From JBEKIK01 sp050013075 (lineage in GTDB: Bacteria; Planctomycetota; Planctomycetia; Pirellulales; Thermoguttaceae), in contig JBEKFZ010000001.1 of assembly GCA_050013075.1 (NCBI GenBank), positions 1 to 64,000 of the forward strand: a stretch of 64,000 bases of DNA. Reading direction: 5' to 3'. Both the position numbers and the translations under genes were made by a program. The notes beneath the pieces are model-generated. The model ran no database searches and was not told where the DNA came from. It saw only the letters and a list, made by a program, of their open reading frames with translations. Positions 61,255 to 64,000 of this stretch are shown one piece after another. Position 1 is the stretch's first letter; every line of letters begins with the position of its first letter.

Positions 61255-62406
61255 TTAAAACCGCTCGGGCGACCAGACCGGGCGCTGGAGGGCGGGGGAA
61301 TTGGCGCGCGAGGCGGTGCGATTGGAGCGGGAGCGGGGTGGAGGTTGAGAATCGGCGGAAGATGAGTCGGCCGCGTCGGATTCGGCTTCTTGCTGGTCGG
61401 ATCGTTGATAAGAACTTAATGCGCGATCCCGCGCCGCGGCCGGTTGGGGCTCGGAATCGGCGGGAGTCCAGCAGGCGGGCTTTTCGCCGGGCAGGGCCAC
61501 TTCGACGTATTGATCGGCTTCCAACTTACGGCCGTCGCGCGTGGTGTAACGCACGTACAGGTGCAGGCGGTTGTTTTCCGGCGGACGGTCGGGCCAGGGA
61601 CATTCGACGTACATGCCCCGGGCAATGCCGCTGCCGCGGAAGAGTTTTGCCGTTTCGGAGGCCGGGAAATCCCAGCGGGCGAGCTTCGCTTCCTTGCCGG
61701 TTTTCGAGGGATCAATAATCATGACGGCCACGTCGCCCGGGGCTTCCATACGCCGGCCATTGGCGTCGCGGGGTTCGATGACCGCCAGCACTCCGCTGTC
61801 GCCGGGGCGGCCAGCGGCGCTGAAGCCGCCGGTCAACATGCGGTTAAGCACCAGTTGGCCGACGTCACGGCTATCGGCCTTGGCCAGGGATTCAAATCCG
61901 CCGGCGGGATGAATTCCAGAAGTCTTATCCGATCCGCCTTCGGTTCCTTGCGGACCGGGCAGATTCGGGCCCGGCTGCCCCTGCCATTGCTTGGGCGTTT
62001 CCGGCGCATTTTGTTTGCCGGGTTCGACGGGGGCGGCCCTTGTGCCGACGGGCCGTTTGAGCGTGTCGGGAATTTCGTTGGGCGGCAGGGCCTCGTTGGG
62101 CATCTCGACAGTCGGACCCGGTATCGACCGGTTTCTGCTCCGCGGCGCATAGGATTCGCCTGGCTCCGCGTTGGGCTGTCGAGTTTTGCGGATCTCGCTT
62201 TGGGCGGATCCGGCCTCGGCGCCTTCCGTGACAACGCAGTTTTGCGTCGTGCCTTCTTCGTAATCCTGAACCACCCCGCGGAGCCGGTAGACTTCGTCTT
62301 CCAGCAGGCGGTTTTGCCTTTCCAGCAGGGTGACGGTCGGATCGGTACGGCATCCGGCCAAGGCCAGACAGATGAAGCCCGCGATGGCCAGCGGCGACGT
62401 TTTCAT
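61255..62406 (-). CDS. Lipoprotein with Pro-rich linker
   Basis: 383 residues. Lipobox AIAGFICLALAGC gives a lipid-anchored protein (Cys19), then a short coiled segment LLERQNRLLEDEVYRLRGVV, a disordered Pro/Glu-rich linker, and a beta-rich domain (GVLAVIEPRDANGRRMEAPG, DRPPENNRLHLYVRYTTRDG). The C-terminus is Ser/Arg-rich. No family named. It follows clpP on the same strand. Confidence 0.75.
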   Translation of the reverse strand: MKTSPLAIAGFICLALAGCRTDPTVTLLERQNRLLEDEVYRLRGVVQDYEEGTTQNCVVTEGAEAGSAQSEIRKTRQPNAEPGESYAPRSRNRSIPGPTVEMPNEALPPNEIPDTLKRPVGTRAAPVEPGKQNAPETPKQWQGQPGPNLPGPQGTEGGSDKTSGIHPAGGFESLAKADSRDVGQLVLNRMLTGGFSAAGRPGDSGVLAVIEPRDANGRRMEAPGDVAVMIIDPSKTGKEAKLARWDFPASETAKLFRGSGIARGMYVECPWPDRPPENNRLHLYVRYTTRDGRKLEADQYVEVALPGEKPACWTPADSEPQPAAARDRALSSYQRSDQQEAESDAADSSSADSQPPPRSRSNRTASRANSPALQRPVWSPERF

Positions 62407-62613
62407 GGTAACCTCGCATAGTTAAAAATTTCGCAAGGAACAACCGATTGGCGTTCCCGCTTGATGACAAGTTGTTGGTTGGACGAGACGGTTGAAAAGT
62501 TCATTGGCCCCCGCGTGTTCACGGGGGGTTAAAATGTATCGCTCCCCCCCGTGTGTTCACGAGGGGCTAAATACGATTGTTGTTATCGTGATTATAGTTA
62601 TGAAAAGTCCGGT

Positions 62614-63198
62614 TTACCCGGCGTGTTCGATGATATGGTCGATCAGTCCGTATTCCAAAGCCTCCTCGGCCGACATGAATCGGTCGCGGTCGGTGTCTTT
62701 TTCGATTTTTTCCAAGGGATGGCCGGTATGTTTGATGAGAATGCGGTTGAGGCGTTCCTTGATTTTGATGAATTCCTTGGCGTGGATGAGGATATCTTCG
62801 GCGCTGCCTTCCATGCCGGCCAGTGGTTGGTGGATCATGATGCGGGAATTGGGCAGGGCCTTGCGTTTGCCGGGCGAGCCGGCGGCCAGTAGCACTGCTC
62901 CCATCGAGGCGCACTGGCCGACGCAGTACGTGGCCACGTCGCAGTTTATGAATTGCATGGTGTCGTAGATGGCCAGTCCGGCCGAGATGCTTCCGCCCGG
63001 CGAGTTGATGTACATGTGCACGTCGGTTTTCGGGTCGTCCGACTGCAAGAACAGCAATTGGGCGACCACCGAGTTGGCTATATCGTCGGTGATTTGCATG
63101 CCGAGAAAGATGATGCGGTCTTTAAGCAGGCGGCTGTAGATGTCCATTGCCCGCTCTTCGCGGCCGCTTTTCTCGATGACGAATGGAATCAGTGACAT
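62614..63198 (-). CDS. clpP: ClpP protease subunit (second copy)
   Basis: 194 residues, serine protease of the ClpXP/ClpAP machine. Catalytic Ser in CVGQCASMGAVLLAAG, His in SRIMIHQPLAG and Asp in KDTDRDRFM; the N-terminus DIYSRLLKDRIIFLGMQITD is typical. It is downstream of another clpP with a hairpin between. Paired ClpP1/ClpP2 may form mixed rings. Confidence 0.96.
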   Translation of the reverse strand: MSLIPFVIEKSGREERAMDIYSRLLKDRIIFLGMQITDDIANSVVAQLLFLQSDDPKTDVHMYINSPGGSISAGLAIYDTMQFINCDVATYCVGQCASMGAVLLAAGSPGKRKALPNSRIMIHQPLAGMEGSAEDILIHAKEFIKIKERLNRILIKHTGHPLEKIEKDTDRDRFMSAEEALEYGLIDHIIEHAG

Positions 63199-63228
63199 GG
63201 ATGATGCTCCGGTTAACAGTTATCAGCC

Positions 63229-63278
63229 GTCAGCTTTCAGCTTTCAGTTGTCGGCTGTTTTTTTGGCTGAAAGCTGAC
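63229..63278. terminator. Hairpin between the two clpP genes
   Basis: 13-bp perfect inverted repeat gtcagctttcagc (63229-63241) and gctgaaagctgac (63266-63278) with a T-rich loop; may attenuate transcription between the genes or be a dispersed repeat. Confidence 0.5.
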
Positions 63279-63296
63279 TGCTGACAGCCATAATAA

Positions 63297-63926
63297 TCAT
63301 TCTTCTTCCGCGACCTCGACTGATTGTTTGGAAAGGATGTCGTCGACGACGCCGTAATCCTTGGCTTGCTGGGCGTCCATGTAAAAGTCGCGGTCGGTAT
63401 CCTTGGCTATGCGGTCAATGGGCTGACCGGTATGCTGGGAAAGGATTTGGTTTAAGACATCGCGGGTTTTGAGGATTTCGTTGGCCTGGATTTCGATGTC
63501 CGAGACCTGGCCGCCGACCTGTCCGTACGGCTGGTGGATCATCACCTTGGCGTGCGGCAGGGAGAAGCGTTTGCCCTTGGTTCCGCCGGCCAGAAGGACC
63601 GCCCCGCCGCTGGCCGCCACGCCCACGCAATAAGTGTCCACCGGGCAGGAAAGGATTTGCATGGTGTCGTAGATGGCCAGGGTGGCGCTGACGCTGCCGC
63701 CGGGCGAATTGATGTAGAAATGGATGTCCTTGCGGCGGTTTTCGCTTTGCAAGTACAGCAGTTTCATTACCAATTCATTGGCGTTGGCGTCGTGAATTTC
63801 GCCCTGCAAAAGGATGATCCTGTTTTCCAGCAGCAAATCACCCAGGGTCAGTTGGCGCTGCCGCTGATAATCGCGATAAGAAGATAATTGCGGATCAACG
63901 ATCCAGGGGTGCGAAGAATTGCTCAT
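63297..63926 (-). CDS. clpP: ClpP protease subunit (first copy)
   Basis: 209 residues. Catalytic Ser in VGVAASGGAVLLAGGTKGKR, His in KVMIHQPYGQVGG and Asp in AKDTDRDFYM. The usual ASMG is ASGG here, but the triad is intact. It has a 30-residue N-terminal extension (PWIVDPQLSSYRDYQRQRQL) that is longer than in the downstream paralogue. No clpX or tig gene is visible in the window. Confidence 0.95.
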   Translation of the reverse strand: MSNSSHPWIVDPQLSSYRDYQRQRQLTLGDLLLENRIILLQGEIHDANANELVMKLLYLQSENRRKDIHFYINSPGGSVSATLAIYDTMQILSCPVDTYCVGVAASGGAVLLAGGTKGKRFSLPHAKVMIHQPYGQVGGQVSDIEIQANEILKTRDVLNQILSQHTGQPIDRIAKDTDRDFYMDAQQAKDYGVVDDILSKQSVEVAEEE

Positions 63927-64000
63927 TCCAGATCCTTCCGATTGTCGCGAGTAGTCCGTTACTAATAATTGAGAGTGGATAGTAGTCGGTGCGAAACCGC

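Overview
The window reads as a chromosomal segment of an uncultured member of the Planctomycetota. This is an inference from gene content and style: GC-rich housekeeping genes, many short dispersed palindromes between genes, a DUF2617 protein, a DUF4954 beta-helix protein, a FolK-kinase fusion and two tandem ClpP genes. No rRNA gene is present to confirm it.

Left host region (1-17075): start of an EF-G-like GTPase, hisA and hisH split by a RelE-like/XRE toxin-antitoxin pair on the opposite strand, pepT, an FHA protein, a LysM/L,D-transpeptidase, rarA, a MagIII-like DNA glycosylase, a CPBP membrane protease, a DUF2617 protein, an ExeA-like ATPase, rsmE, a SIS-domain sugar isomerase and DUF4954.

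Integrated element (17076-41712, about 24.6 kb): bounded by a 38-bp direct repeat that is the 5' half of tRNA-Leu(CAA). The left copy is a dead tRNA fragment and the right copy is part of an intact tRNA-Leu. A tyrosine recombinase gene lies next to the intact tRNA, with an excisionase-like HTH gene and an AEP primase / SF3-type helicase beside it. The cargo is a complete gas vesicle cluster. A leftward operon carries gvpA, a small helical gene, gvpN, a coiled-coil gene, gvpO, a zinc ribbon, gvpF/L, gvpG, a gvpA-family gene, gvpK, a second gvpA-family gene and, after a 329-bp gap, a FixJ-like regulator. A rightward set carries a helical protein, an Hsp20-like protein, a CDC48-type AAA ATPase and a second gvpF/L. 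The left arm carries a radical SAM gene, a methyltransferase-like gene and an rtcA gene interrupted by a stop. An IS3-family insertion sequence lies between cargo and replication genes.

Right host region (41758-64000): cysteine desulfurase, scpB with an extreme acidic tail, lgt with an embedded PDZ-like segment, a cupin, panC, the folK-kinase fusion, a class I amidotransferase, hisS, dnaE, a UPF0175/DUF3368 toxin-antitoxin pair next to a leftover copy of the dnaE 3' end, a NYN-domain gene abutting a hicA remnant, a lipoprotein and two clpP genes.

The most notable result is buoyancy as transferable cargo: a gas vesicle island on a tRNA-targeting element with its own integrase and primase-helicase, using the less common 5'-half mode of tRNA restoration.
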